Shown here in pieces: positions 42,558-50,247 of a DNA stretch of 64,000 nucleotides. Below the pieces are notes generated by a model. That model did not search any database. It was not told where the DNA came from and was given only the letters and a program-made list of their open reading frames with translations. Numbering within the stretch: the first letter of the stretch is position 1; the number at the start of each line of letters is the position of its first letter. The position numbers and the translations under genes are program-made. The DNA is from Halogeometricum sp. S3BR5-2 (GTDB lineage: Archaea; Halobacteriota; Halobacteria; Halobacteriales; Haloferacaceae). The stretch is taken from the NCBI RefSeq assembly GCF_031624635.1, contig NZ_JAMQOQ010000001.1, forward strand, positions 434,001 to 498,000. The letters run 5' to 3'.

Positions 42558-44057
42558 ATGGCGAACGACGTTCCGGACCGGGATTCATTCTCCGAGAAAC
42601 TGCGCGTACCAGAGGCACTGACGTTCGACGACGTACTGCTCCGTCCGATGGAGAGTCGGGTCGAACCCGACGAGGCGGACGTGTCCACGAGCGTCTCGAA
42701 GAACGTCGAACTGAACCTTCCGGTGCTCTCGGCGGCGATGGACACCGTCACCGAGAGCGAAATGGCCATCGGGATGGCCCGCGAGGGCGGCCTCGGCGTC
42801 CTCCACCAGAACATGGACGTCGAGGCGATGGTGACGGAGATAGAGCGCGTGAAACGCGCCGACGAACTCGTCATCCGCCGCGAGAACGTCGTGACGGCCG
42901 AACCCTCCCAGACCATCCGCGAGGTGGACGAGATGATGGAGCGACAGGGCGTCTCCGGCGCCCCCGTCGTCGACGAGGACGACGAGGTACTCGGCATCAT
43001 CTCCGGCACCGACATCCGCCCGTACCTCGAAGTCGGCGAGTCCGACGCCGTCCGCGAGGCGATGACGGACGAGGTCATCACGGCCGGCCGCGACCTGAAC
43101 GCCCGCGACGCCCTCGAACTCATGTACGACCACAAGATAGAGCGCGTCCCCGTCGTCGACGAGGAGGGGTGCCTCGTCGGCCTGGTGACGATGCAGGGCA
43201 TCCTCCAGCGACGCGAGCACGAGAACGCCGCCCGCGACGACGACGGCCGCCTCGTCTGCGGCGTCGCCGTCGGCCCGTTCGAGTCCGACCGCGCGGCCGC
43301 GGCCGACGAGGCCGGCGCCGACGTGCTGTTCATCGACTGCGCGCACGCGCACAATCTGAACGTCCTCGACAGCGCCCGCGAGATAAAGCAGTCCGTGGAG
43401 GCGGACGTCGTCGTCGGCAACGTCGGCACCCGCGAGGCCGCCGAGGCGGCCGTCGACTTCGCCGACGGCCTCAAAGTCGGCATCGGTCCCGGTTCCATCT
43501 GCACCACCCGCGTCGTCTCCGGCGCCGGGATGCCGCAGATAACGGCCGTCGCCGAAGTCGCGGACGTGGCCGCCCCCGAGGGCGTGCCGGTCATCGCCGA
43601 CGGCGGCATCCGCTACTCCGGCGACGCCATCAAGGCCGTCGCCGCCGGCGCCGACGCCGTCATGCTCGGGTCGTACTTCGCCGGCACCGAGGAGGCGCCC
43701 GGCCGCGTCATCACGATGAACGGGAAGAAGTACAAGCAGTATCGAGGAATGGGTTCCGTCGGCGCGATGAAGTCCGGCGGCGGCGACCGCTACCTCAAGG
43801 ACGCCGACGAGGACGAGGAGTTCGTTCCCGAGGGCGTCGAGGCGGCGACGCCGTACAAGGGAACCCTCGCCTCCGAACTCCACCAACTCGTCGGCGGCAT
43901 GCGCTCGGGCATGGGCTACGTCGGCGCCGAGACGCTCCCCGGGTTCAAAGAGCGCGCCGAGTTCGTCCGCGTCTCCAGCGCCGGACAGACCGAGGGTCAC
44001 CCGCACGACGTGATGATCACCGACGAGGCGCCGAACTACAGCCCGCAGAACGAGTAA
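42558..44057 (+). CDS. guaB: Inosine-5'-monophosphate dehydrogenase
   Basis: A 499-residue IMPDH, oxidising IMP to XMP in guanine nucleotide synthesis. The barrel starts with [10 protein letters not shown]; two CBS domains are inserted at about 95-210 ([19 protein letters not shown] and [30 protein letters not shown]); the catalytic Cys315 is in [15 protein letters not shown]; the flap region [16 protein letters not shown] and [24 protein letters not shown] complete the active site. The CBS pair binds nucleotides and controls activity. The ATG at 42558 is the family start. A TrmB-type regulator gene follows 216 nt downstream. Confidence 0.96.
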   Translation: MANDVPDRDSFSEKLRVPEALTFDDVLLRPMESRVEPDEADVSTSVSKNVELNLPVLSAAMDTVTESEMAIGMAREGGLGVLHQNMDVEAMVTEIERVKRADELVIRRENVVTAEPSQTIREVDEMMERQGVSGAPVVDEDDEVLGIISGTDIRPYLEVGESDAVREAMTDEVITAGRDLNARDALELMYDHKIERVPVVDEEGCLVGLVTMQGILQRREHENAARDDDGRLVCGVAVGPFESDRAAAADEAGADVLFIDCAHAHNLNVLDSAREIKQSVEADVVVGNVGTREAAEAAVDFADGLKVGIGPGSICTTRVVSGAGMPQITAVAEVADVAAPEGVPVIADGGIRYSGDAIKAVAAGADAVMLGSYFAGTEEAPGRVITMNGKKYKQYRGMGSVGAMKSGGGDRYLKDADEDEEFVPEGVEAATPYKGTLASELHQLVGGMRSGMGYVGAETLPGFKERAEFVRVSSAGQTEGHPHDVMITDEAPNYSPQNE

Positions 44058-44243
44058 CGCTACACCAAACCGCTCTCGGCTCTCGGTTCTCGACTCCCGT
44101 CTTCAGTTCTCTCAGCTTCGACCACACCGGTGGTGTCTTCGTCACCGAACGGGCCGTTCGGACCGCGAGGGCAGCGTTCGTCCCTCCCAAGGGTTTACGC
44201 CGACCGTGTTACACCTCCTGTAGTGGTCTTCCGGAACAATGAT

Positions 44244-44250
44244 GATTAAT
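44244..44250 (+). promoter_or_regulatory. TATA element of the TrmB-type regulator
   Basis: The sequence gattaat is 24-30 nt upstream of the ATG at 44274 and fits a leaderless promoter. Confidence 0.55.
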
Positions 44251-44273
44251 GCGGTTCAATCACGACGAAGCAC

Positions 44274-45350
44274 ATGAACTCCACGGAGTTGCGTGACGCC
44301 CTCGAAGACGCGGGGCTCTCGCAGTACCAAGCGGAGGCGTACAACACCCTCCTGCGGTTGGGAACCGCCAGCGCAACGGAGTTGGCCGACGCCTGCTCGG
44401 TCCCCACCGCGCGCATCTACGACGTGCTCAGGGACTTGGAGGCGAAGGGGTACATCGAGACGTACGAGCAGGACAGTCTCCACGCGCGGGCGTGTGACCC
44501 GGAAACCGTCCTCGAAGACCTGCGCGGCCGGGCGACGATGCTGGAGACGGCGGCCGACGAGATAGAGGACCGCTGGGAGGCTCCGGAGGTCGACCGGCAC
44601 ATGCTGAGTATCGTCAAGCGGTTCGACACGGTGCTCCAGCGCGCCGCGTCGTTCATCCGCGAGGCGGAGAACGAGGTGCAACTGTCGGCGACGCCCGAAC
44701 AGTACGAGAAACTCCGACCCGCCCTCCAAGAGGCGCACCGGAGCGACGCCATCGTGAAGGTGTCGCTGCACACCGACCCCGACGCCGACCCGTCGGCGTT
44801 CGACGTCGCCGACTTCGAGGGCGTCGTCACCGAGGCCCGCCACCGGACGCTCCCGACGCCGTTCGTCCTCCTCGTCGACCGGACCGGGACCTGTTTCGCG
44901 CCGCACGCGAACTCGCTGAACCAGTACGGGGTGTTGGTCGACGACTACACGCTCACGTACGTCTTCCACTGGTACTTCCAGACCTGTCTGTGGGAGGTGT
45001 GGGACACCGTCTACGCCGAGGGGGACGACGACCCGCCGTTCGTCTTCGCCGACATCCGGCGGTGCGTCCGTACCATCGAACCCTACTTTTCGGAGGGCAC
45101 GACCGTCCGCGCGTCGGTGGCGGGGTTCGACACCGAAACCGGCGAAGCCGTCGACCTGTCGGGTGAAATCGTCGAACTCCGCTACTCGGGCGCGGCGGAG
45201 ACGGACGGAACGCCCGCCCTCTCGCAGTTGGCCGGACAGGTGTGTTTCACCCTCCGAACCGACGAGGGGTCCTACAGCGTCGGGGGATGGGGGGCCGTCC
45301 TCGAAGAGGTGGAGGCGACGCGCGTGACCATCACCGACGTGGCGAAGTGA
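44274..45350 (+). CDS. TrmB-family sugar-sensing transcription factor
   Basis: A 358-residue regulator. Residues about 10-75 form a winged helix (SQYQAEAYNTLLRLGTASATELADACSVPTARIYDVLRDLEAKGYI), then a helical linker and a C-terminal sugar-binding domain like that of TrmB, with strands such as IVKVSLHTDPDADPSA and the HWYFQTCLWEVWDTVY region. In Halobacterium the homologous TrmB senses glucose and switches gluconeogenesis, glycolysis and nucleotide genes; length and domain order here agree. It follows guaB on the same strand, and the ABC sugar importer is 36 kb away. DNA targets in this window have not been identified. Confidence 0.87.
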   Translation: MNSTELRDALEDAGLSQYQAEAYNTLLRLGTASATELADACSVPTARIYDVLRDLEAKGYIETYEQDSLHARACDPETVLEDLRGRATMLETAADEIEDRWEAPEVDRHMLSIVKRFDTVLQRAASFIREAENEVQLSATPEQYEKLRPALQEAHRSDAIVKVSLHTDPDADPSAFDVADFEGVVTEARHRTLPTPFVLLVDRTGTCFAPHANSLNQYGVLVDDYTLTYVFHWYFQTCLWEVWDTVYAEGDDDPPFVFADIRRCVRTIEPYFSEGTTVRASVAGFDTETGEAVDLSGEIVELRYSGAAETDGTPALSQLAGQVCFTLRTDEGSYSVGGWGAVLEEVEATRVTITDVAK

Positions 45351-45392
45351 GCGGCCTGCGCCCGCGTCTCACGCCGTGCGAACCTCGCCGAA

Positions 45393-45402
45393 ACATATAA
45401 AT
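45393..45402 (+). promoter_or_regulatory. TATA element of the HalX response regulator
   Basis: The sequence acatataaat is the strongest TATA-like element ahead of the response regulator. It predicts a transcript start near 45425 and therefore an unusually long leader of about 120 nt that contains both inverted repeats listed next. Confidence 0.45.
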
Positions 45403-45475
45403 CTGAGTAGTTACGAACTTCTGACTGAAGATACATGTGGACCGGAACCAACACGTTCACGTCAGACAGAATAAG

Positions 45476-45493
45476 GGGTATATTGATATACCC
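45476..45493 (+). promoter_or_regulatory. Perfect inverted repeat, AT-core
   Basis: gggtata at 45476-45482 and tataccc at 45487-45493, spaced by ttga. It is a perfect 7-bp inverted repeat. It can be a dimeric regulator site or, in RNA, a weak hairpin. Position: 52-69 nt before the response-regulator ATG. Confidence 0.55.
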
Positions 45494-45516
45494 GCGCGTT
45501 TCATTCGGTGACGTGC

Positions 45517-45531
45517 GTGTTCCGGGAACAC
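45517..45531 (+). promoter_or_regulatory. Perfect 15-nt palindrome
   Basis: gtgttcc at 45517-45523, g, ggaacac at 45525-45531; cgtg and cacg on either side extend the symmetry with one extra base. It is only 14 nt before the ATG, close enough to act on ribosome access or to be an operator of the regulator itself. Confidence 0.6.
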
Positions 45532-45544
45532 CACGGACATACAA

Positions 45545-46147
45545 ATGAGTGCTGACCAGCCGCTCGTGCTCATCGTAGAAGATGAGCCGGACCTCGCCGA
45601 CCTGTACGCAACGTGGCTCAGAGAGAACTGTCGTGTCCGCGTCGCCTACGGCGGTCACGAGGCGCTCGACCAACTCGACGGAGACGTCGACGTCGTCCTC
45701 CTCGACCGTCGCATGCCGGACCTCTCCGGGGACGAGGCCCTCGCGGAGATACGGAACCGCGGCTTCGAGTGCCGCGTGGCAATGGTGACGGCCGTCGAAC
45801 CGGACTTCGACATCGTCGCCATGGGCTTCGACGACTACCTCGTCAAACCCGTCTCGAAGGAGGCCCTCGAGGAGACGGTGGACAACCTCCTCCTCAGGAA
45901 CTCCTACAACGACGGCGTGCAGGAACTGTTCTCGCTCGCCTCGAAGAAGGCCCTCCTCGAATCGGAGAAGGAGGCGGCCACCTTGGAGGAGAACGACGAG
46001 TACCGCGAACTCGACGCGCGCCTCTCGGAACTCCGCGCGAACCTCGACGAGACGCTCCGCCAGTTCGACGAGGAACGCGACATCGCGGCCGTCTACCGCG
46101 ACCTCGGCGACAACTCCGCCTTCGAGGACCTCGAAAGCGAGAACTGA
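45545..46147 (+). CDS. Response regulator with HalX output domain
   Basis: A 200-residue two-component receiver. The acidic pair is Glu12-Asp13, phosphoacceptor Asp54 (VVLLDRRMPD), Thr82 and Lys101 (YLVKPVSK); all sites are intact. Residues about 120-195 are the HalX domain (SLASKKALLESEKEAATLEENDEYRELDARLSELRANLDETLRQFD), a coiled-coil-like haloarchaeal output of unknown action. The histidine kinase in the window is 11 kb away, so the cognate kinase is unclear. Two palindromes and a long leader suggest regulated expression. Confidence 0.92.
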   Translation: MSADQPLVLIVEDEPDLADLYATWLRENCRVRVAYGGHEALDQLDGDVDVVLLDRRMPDLSGDEALAEIRNRGFECRVAMVTAVEPDFDIVAMGFDDYLVKPVSKEALEETVDNLLLRNSYNDGVQELFSLASKKALLESEKEAATLEENDEYRELDARLSELRANLDETLRQFDEERDIAAVYRDLGDNSAFEDLESEN

Positions 46148-46324
46148 CGGACCCCGGTCGGCACTCTCTTCGCGGATTTCGGGACCTCTTCCTCCGAGTG
46201 ACGACGTTCTTCCGCCGAGAACGGTCGTACAACGATTATATTCTCTCTGAACACGTCTCCGCGTTTATTCATAAAACTGAGAGTTTAAATTGAGTTAATT
46301 TCATATCAGAACTTCTCGAAAATA

Positions 46325-46332
46325 TTCATTTA
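46325..46332 (+). promoter_or_regulatory. TATA element of the DUF7503 gene
   Basis: ttcattta lies 26-33 nt before the ATG of the micro-protein, in a long AT-rich patch (46240-46335). The spacing supports a leaderless transcript. Confidence 0.5.
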
Positions 46333-46357
46333 GCGCCGGGTCCACGAATCATACGTC

Positions 46358-46501
46358 ATGTCCGACAATGACGCGAACGCTGTCGCACAGTACCTGACCG
46401 ACCACCCCCGCATGATGGGCGTCCTGTTCACGGCGCTGCTGCTGCTGTCGCAGGCGGGCTCCGTCGCGGCGGGGAACCACGTCGGTATCTCGGGTCCGTA
46501 A
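46358..46501 (+). CDS. DUF7503 single-helix micro-protein
   Basis: A 47-residue protein: a hydrophilic start (MSDNDANAVAQYLTDHPRMM), one hydrophobic helix (GVLFTALLLLSQAGSVAAG) and a short end (NHVGISGP). The N-terminus AVAQYLTDHPRMMGVLFT is the signature of the haloarchaeal DUF7503 family as I know it. It is likely inserted in the cytoplasmic membrane or exported. Its TAA stop ends at 46501 and the opposing CHAT gene's stop begins at 46502, so the two genes meet with no base between them. Function is unknown; such micro-proteins occur in several copies in haloarchaea. Confidence 0.8.
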   Translation: MSDNDANAVAQYLTDHPRMMGVLFTALLLLSQAGSVAAGNHVGISGP

Positions 46502-48679
46502 TCAGAACAGATCGAAACTTAGATCGTCGCTCCAGTAGAGCGAATCGTTGACAACGACTGGAATCGTTTCCATATCAAGGAACTCTTGTAACTCCGTTTC
46601 GGTGAGATAGAAGACATCCGCGATACCCGAAGAGAGATAGTACGGAACGTCTCCGGGCATAAACGGTTGAACCATCGAGCCCATGCCGAACTCCGCCGCG
46701 GGGTAGGTGTGAAATTCGACCTCGAACGAGTTGTCGGCCATTTTCTCGATTTCCACCGAGTTAGGAAAAGCCGCCTGAACCTGCGCAATCGGGTGTCCAC
46801 CGTCACCGATCACGAGGTAATCGCTGCCGATGATGCTGTCTTTGCTCACTAAGTTGAGCGACGTCCGAATCGGAAACCCCCTGTTCAACAACCGCGCCAG
46901 CATCGACCCGACTTCGACGGCGTTACTGTTCACCACGTCGTCGAGCGTCACGATACCGGCGATGGCGCCCGCGTCGATGAGGTGCATCCCCTGCTCGTAC
47001 GACCGGCAGGCGTTGAGCAGGAACGCGTCGGTGCCCACCTCCGAGAGCGTCGCGGCGTCCAGCGTCCCGTCGGAACAGTGGAAGCCGCCGTCGTCGATGT
47101 GACCGATGTAGTGGAAGAAGTCGGTCTCGCTCGCGAGCGCGTCGCGGAGTTCCTCCCGCGTCAACTCGTACTGCACCTGCACGTCGAACGGGAGCGCGTC
47201 GCGCGAGCCGTACACCGTCTCCACGTCCTCCCGTTCGTCCGCCATCTTCGGGTCGTTGCAGACGACGGTGATACCGATGTCGCCCTCCGTCGGCGACCGA
47301 TACAGTCGGTTGCGGTACGCCTGCAGCGAGGCCTTGCTCGCGCCGACGGGAGTGCCCTCCCCGACCCACGCCTGTTCGAGCGAGTCGGTCTCCTCGGGCT
47401 GGACGTACGTCCGCTCCGGGAGCGGGGTCGTCCTGCTCGCGCTTCGGGTGAAGTCCTCACCCGAGGCGCCGCCGCCGGCGACGGGTGACGAGGACCGCAG
47501 GAAGGCGCCGACGGCCGCCGCCTGCGTCTCGGAACTCGCGGTCGGTTTCGCCCGCGGCGTCCGGACGACGGCGAGGTCGTTCGCCACGAACGGTAGCAGT
47601 TCGACGTTGTCGGCCGTCGGCGTCACGTGCGTCGTGAGCTTCCACTCCGGGATGTGGTCGGCGACGGCGTCGTACGGCACCCGCAGGTAGGCTTCGACCC
47701 GTTCGGCCAGCGACCGACCGTACAGGTCGGCGAAATCGAGGTCGACCCGCTCCTCGACCGCCCGGCGTTCGTGGAGGTCCACCTGGTAGTAGCCCTCGGT
47801 GCGGGTGAGGCAGTCGAGGAAGAACGTCTGCTTGAGGGCGCGTTCGACGGCCCGTTCGTAGCCCGCCGCCGTATCGAGGTCGTAGGTAAAACCGTTCTCC
47901 GTCCGAAGCCGCGGCGTCTCCCCCTCGACGACGGTGGCGCCGAGGTAGTACGCCAGCGGCGCCGCCACGTACACGTGTCGGTACGTCGCCGGGAGTTCCA
48001 GCGTGACGCCCGTCTCGGGCGCGGTCATGGTCGGCGGCGCGCGGAACGCGTCCCCGCGTTCGATGAGGGGCGGATGCCCCCGGAGCGTCGGGTACGAGCG
48101 TTCGGGCGAGGTGGTCTTCAGCGCCGACCCGAGCAGCGACACCGCTCGCATCATCGACCGCGGGTCGTCGGGGGTCGTGATGGTCGCCGCGGGGCGCTCG
48201 TGGTGCGAGCGCGCGCCGACGAGTACCTCCGCCTCCTCGCCGAACGAGAGCGTCGTCCGCTCGGCGTCGGAACTGATAGTTAGGGGCGCGGTGACTCGGA
48301 CGTACGTCTTGACCGGCGCGAACAGCTCCAAACTGTACGTCGCGCGGGGGAACGACTCCGAGGCGTAGTGTTCGGTCTGACCGAGCATCCGCCCCTCGTC
48401 GTCGCGGACGCAGACCGAGACGACCGACCCGAGGTCGAGCCTGTCGGTGCGGAAGCGCACGGCGGCGTCGGCCGGAAACCAGAACGCGTCCGGGTCGGCC
48501 GGTTCGGGGGCGAGCACCGACGGCGTCGACAGCGCGAACTGGTGACGCTCTATCGGGTCGGTGACGAGTATCCCGTCGCCGCCGGGGACCGGTTCGAGCG
48601 AGAGTTCCAAGTGGGTCCCGGGGGTCTCTCCCGACCGACCCTCTGGATTCTCGAACCGTTCCATCATCTTCTCTGTCAT
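46502..48679 (-). CDS. CHAT-domain (caspase-like) protein
   Basis: A 725-residue protein. The C-terminal part is a CHAT peptidase: His527 in FFHYIGHIDDGG and Cys558 in FLLNACRSYEQG, followed by AIAGIVTLDDVVNSNAV, match the caspase-type His/Cys pair. Residues 1-430 are a beta-rich region of unknown fold (SLEPVPGGDGILVTDP, TYRHVYVAAPLAYYLGATVVEGE), and 430-500 a helical bridge (GASKASLQAYRNRLYR). No transmembrane helix is visible. The last 140 codons have clearly lower GC than the rest. The DUF7504 gene ends 55 nt before its start on the same strand, and the micro-protein gene is converging. CHAT proteases in other systems cleave a partner to trigger defence or death; here that is only a hypothesis. 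Confidence 0.85.
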   Translation of the reverse strand: MTEKMMERFENPEGRSGETPGTHLELSLEPVPGGDGILVTDPIERHQFALSTPSVLAPEPADPDAFWFPADAAVRFRTDRLDLGSVVSVCVRDDEGRMLGQTEHYASESFPRATYSLELFAPVKTYVRVTAPLTISSDAERTTLSFGEEAEVLVGARSHHERPAATITTPDDPRSMMRAVSLLGSALKTTSPERSYPTLRGHPPLIERGDAFRAPPTMTAPETGVTLELPATYRHVYVAAPLAYYLGATVVEGETPRLRTENGFTYDLDTAAGYERAVERALKQTFFLDCLTRTEGYYQVDLHERRAVEERVDLDFADLYGRSLAERVEAYLRVPYDAVADHIPEWKLTTHVTPTADNVELLPFVANDLAVVRTPRAKPTASSETQAAAVGAFLRSSSPVAGGGASGEDFTRSASRTTPLPERTYVQPEETDSLEQAWVGEGTPVGASKASLQAYRNRLYRSPTEGDIGITVVCNDPKMADEREDVETVYGSRDALPFDVQVQYELTREELRDALASETDFFHYIGHIDDGGFHCSDGTLDAATLSEVGTDAFLLNACRSYEQGMHLIDAGAIAGIVTLDDVVNSNAVEVGSMLARLLNRGFPIRTSLNLVSKDSIIGSDYLVIGDGGHPIAQVQAAFPNSVEIEKMADNSFEVEFHTYPAAEFGMGSMVQPFMPGDVPYYLSSGIADVFYLTETELQEFLDMETIPVVVNDSLYWSDDLSFDLF

Positions 48680-48734
48680 CGTTTTAGAGTAAAAGCGTGT
48701 TGGTCGGTCACACTCGGCGCACCGAACCCCGCGG

Positions 48735-49526
48735 TCATTCGAGAACGAGCCAGTCCGACGAGAGGTTGCGGTCGCGGAAGTGCCAGCGCTGGCACAACTG
48801 GGTTCCGTCGAGGCGGAGTTCGACCGTCGCGTCGAACAGCGGTTCGAGCACGCGGACCGCCTCGTCGTCCCGCTCGCGCGGGAGCCAGAAGTGCGCCATC
48901 CCGTCGACGGCGCGGACGTGGTTCGCGAGGACGTGCGCGAACCGGAAGCCGGTTTCGAGGTCGTACTCGGCGACGAGGGTCGGCAGACAGTCGAAGGCGA
49001 CCCGGAGTTCGGCCGGCGCCAGTCCGCCGGCGATGGCGTCGAACTGCTCGACCGTTTTGGTCACCTCCGCGCCCAATTCGGTCACGCCGCCGTCGACGCA
49101 GTGGGCGATGGGGTCGCCTGCGGCGTCGGCGTCGCTGTCGGCGTTCGATTCGGGCTCCGAGTTCGAATCCGAATTCGGCGCCCCCGGTTCCATCGGCGAG
49201 ACGGTCGACCCCGGTCCGTTCGACGCGGCCGCGGACCCCCGCGACGGGGCGGCGAACTGGACGATGCGGGTCCACTCGGGCGTCCGGCGCTCGACGGTTT
49301 CCAGCCGCGAGTCCCGTCCGTCGTCGGTCGCGTTCGTCACGAGGAGCCGACGTCTGGGCGCCGCGTCACCGTCGCCGAGCATCCGCACGGATACCTTCCG
49401 GTAGACGTCCGCTGGCACCGAACCGACGACCAGAAGCGCGCTTCCGCGCTGCTTCAGTCCGTCGAGCGCAGCGGCGAGTCCCGGCGCATCTCCGGGAGCG
49501 CCGCCGGCTCCACCTCCCTGATCCAT
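48735..49526 (-). CDS. DUF7504 family protein (RecA-like, HTR-like)
   Basis: A 263-residue protein with the features of haloarchaeal DUF7504: an early strand GSALLVVGSVPADVYRKVSVRMLGD in the place of a P-loop (the Walker Lys is missing), an internal Ser/Asn/Glu disordered insert (about 110-145), LRVAFDCLPTLVAEYDLETGFRFAHVLANHVRAVDGMAHFWLP, and a C-terminal strand rich in Trp (QRWHFRDRNLSSDW). The fold resembles RecA/KaiC-like regulators. The ATG at 49526 fits a TATA element 25-33 nt upstream. It precedes the CHAT gene and is probably co-transcribed with it, suggesting a regulatory partner. Confidence 0.75.
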   Translation of the reverse strand: MDQGGGAGGAPGDAPGLAAALDGLKQRGSALLVVGSVPADVYRKVSVRMLGDGDAAPRRRLLVTNATDDGRDSRLETVERRTPEWTRIVQFAAPSRGSAAASNGPGSTVSPMEPGAPNSDSNSEPESNADSDADAAGDPIAHCVDGGVTELGAEVTKTVEQFDAIAGGLAPAELRVAFDCLPTLVAEYDLETGFRFAHVLANHVRAVDGMAHFWLPRERDDEAVRVLEPLFDATVELRLDGTQLCQRWHFRDRNLSSDWLVLE

Positions 49527-49550
49527 TCGTCTTGACCCACGCAACCGCGA

Positions 49551-49559
49551 CAAATAATA
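49551..49559 (-). promoter_or_regulatory. TATA element of the DUF7504-CHAT operon
   Basis: On the minus strand the box is tattatttg, 25-33 nt before the ATG at 49526. One promoter here could drive both DUF7504 and CHAT. Confidence 0.55.
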
Positions 49560-49633
49560 CTTTGTGTATTTGATGAGTCTCTGAACGCGAGTGTCTCTCC
49601 GTGCGTGTCACCCGCACGGGGCGGGAACGCCGG

Positions 49634-50080
49634 TCAGGCCGTGAGAACGGTCACCGGTCCCTCGAAGTCGAGGATGACCCGCTGAGTCGCGTCGCCGAAC
49701 AGCGCCTTTCCGGTCGGCGAGCGCTGCCGTCCGGCGAAGAAGACGTGGTCGCAGTCGTACTCCTCGGCGGCGTCGAGAACCGCGTCGGCTTTGTCTCCGA
49801 CCGCGCTGGTGACCTCGTACTCGACGTCGAACGAGGCGAGTATCTCCCGACCCAAGTCGCGCGCGAACTCCTCCGCGCCCGCCCGGGCCTCTCCCGGCGT
49901 GTACTTCGTCGAGGCGTTCGAGAGCGATTCCATGGCTTTCCGGCGAGCGCTGTACTCCTCGTCCGTGGTCGCGTGGACGAGAACCAGTTCGGCGTCGACG
50001 CCTTCGGCGAGGCTTCCGGCCTCCCGGAGTAGGTCCTTCGATGCGTCGGTCGGTTCGACGACGGCGAGTGCTCGGTTCAC
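49634..50080 (-). CDS. Universal stress protein (UspA family)
   Basis: A 148-residue UspA-fold protein. The start is a GTG at 50080 so that the first strand NRALAVVEPTDAS begins right after it. The nucleotide-binding loop near the C-terminus reads FFAGRQRSPTGKALFGDATQRVI, the haloarchaeal variant with the SPTGKALFG core, so ATP binding is likely. Usp proteins mark stress or regulate transport; pairing with a transporter gene is common, and the GntP permease is divergent from it, 167 nt away across an AT-rich promoter region. Confidence 0.9.
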   Translation of the reverse strand: MNRALAVVEPTDASKDLLREAGSLAEGVDAELVLVHATTDEEYSARRKAMESLSNASTKYTPGEARAGAEEFARDLGREILASFDVEYEVTSAVGDKADAVLDAAEEYDCDHVFFAGRQRSPTGKALFGDATQRVILDFEGPVTVLTA

Positions 50081-50247
50081 GTTCGTCCGTTCACGTCGAG
50101 AGTGATAAACGCGGGGTCGTTTCGGGCCGCTCACTCGGCGGGTAATTAAACTCATCATCGAAATATAAAATAAAATACGAAAATTATTGCTACATATTTT
50201 GTAATGGAAAATATTTTCAACGAACGTGGGTGATACCCGGTGTCTCT

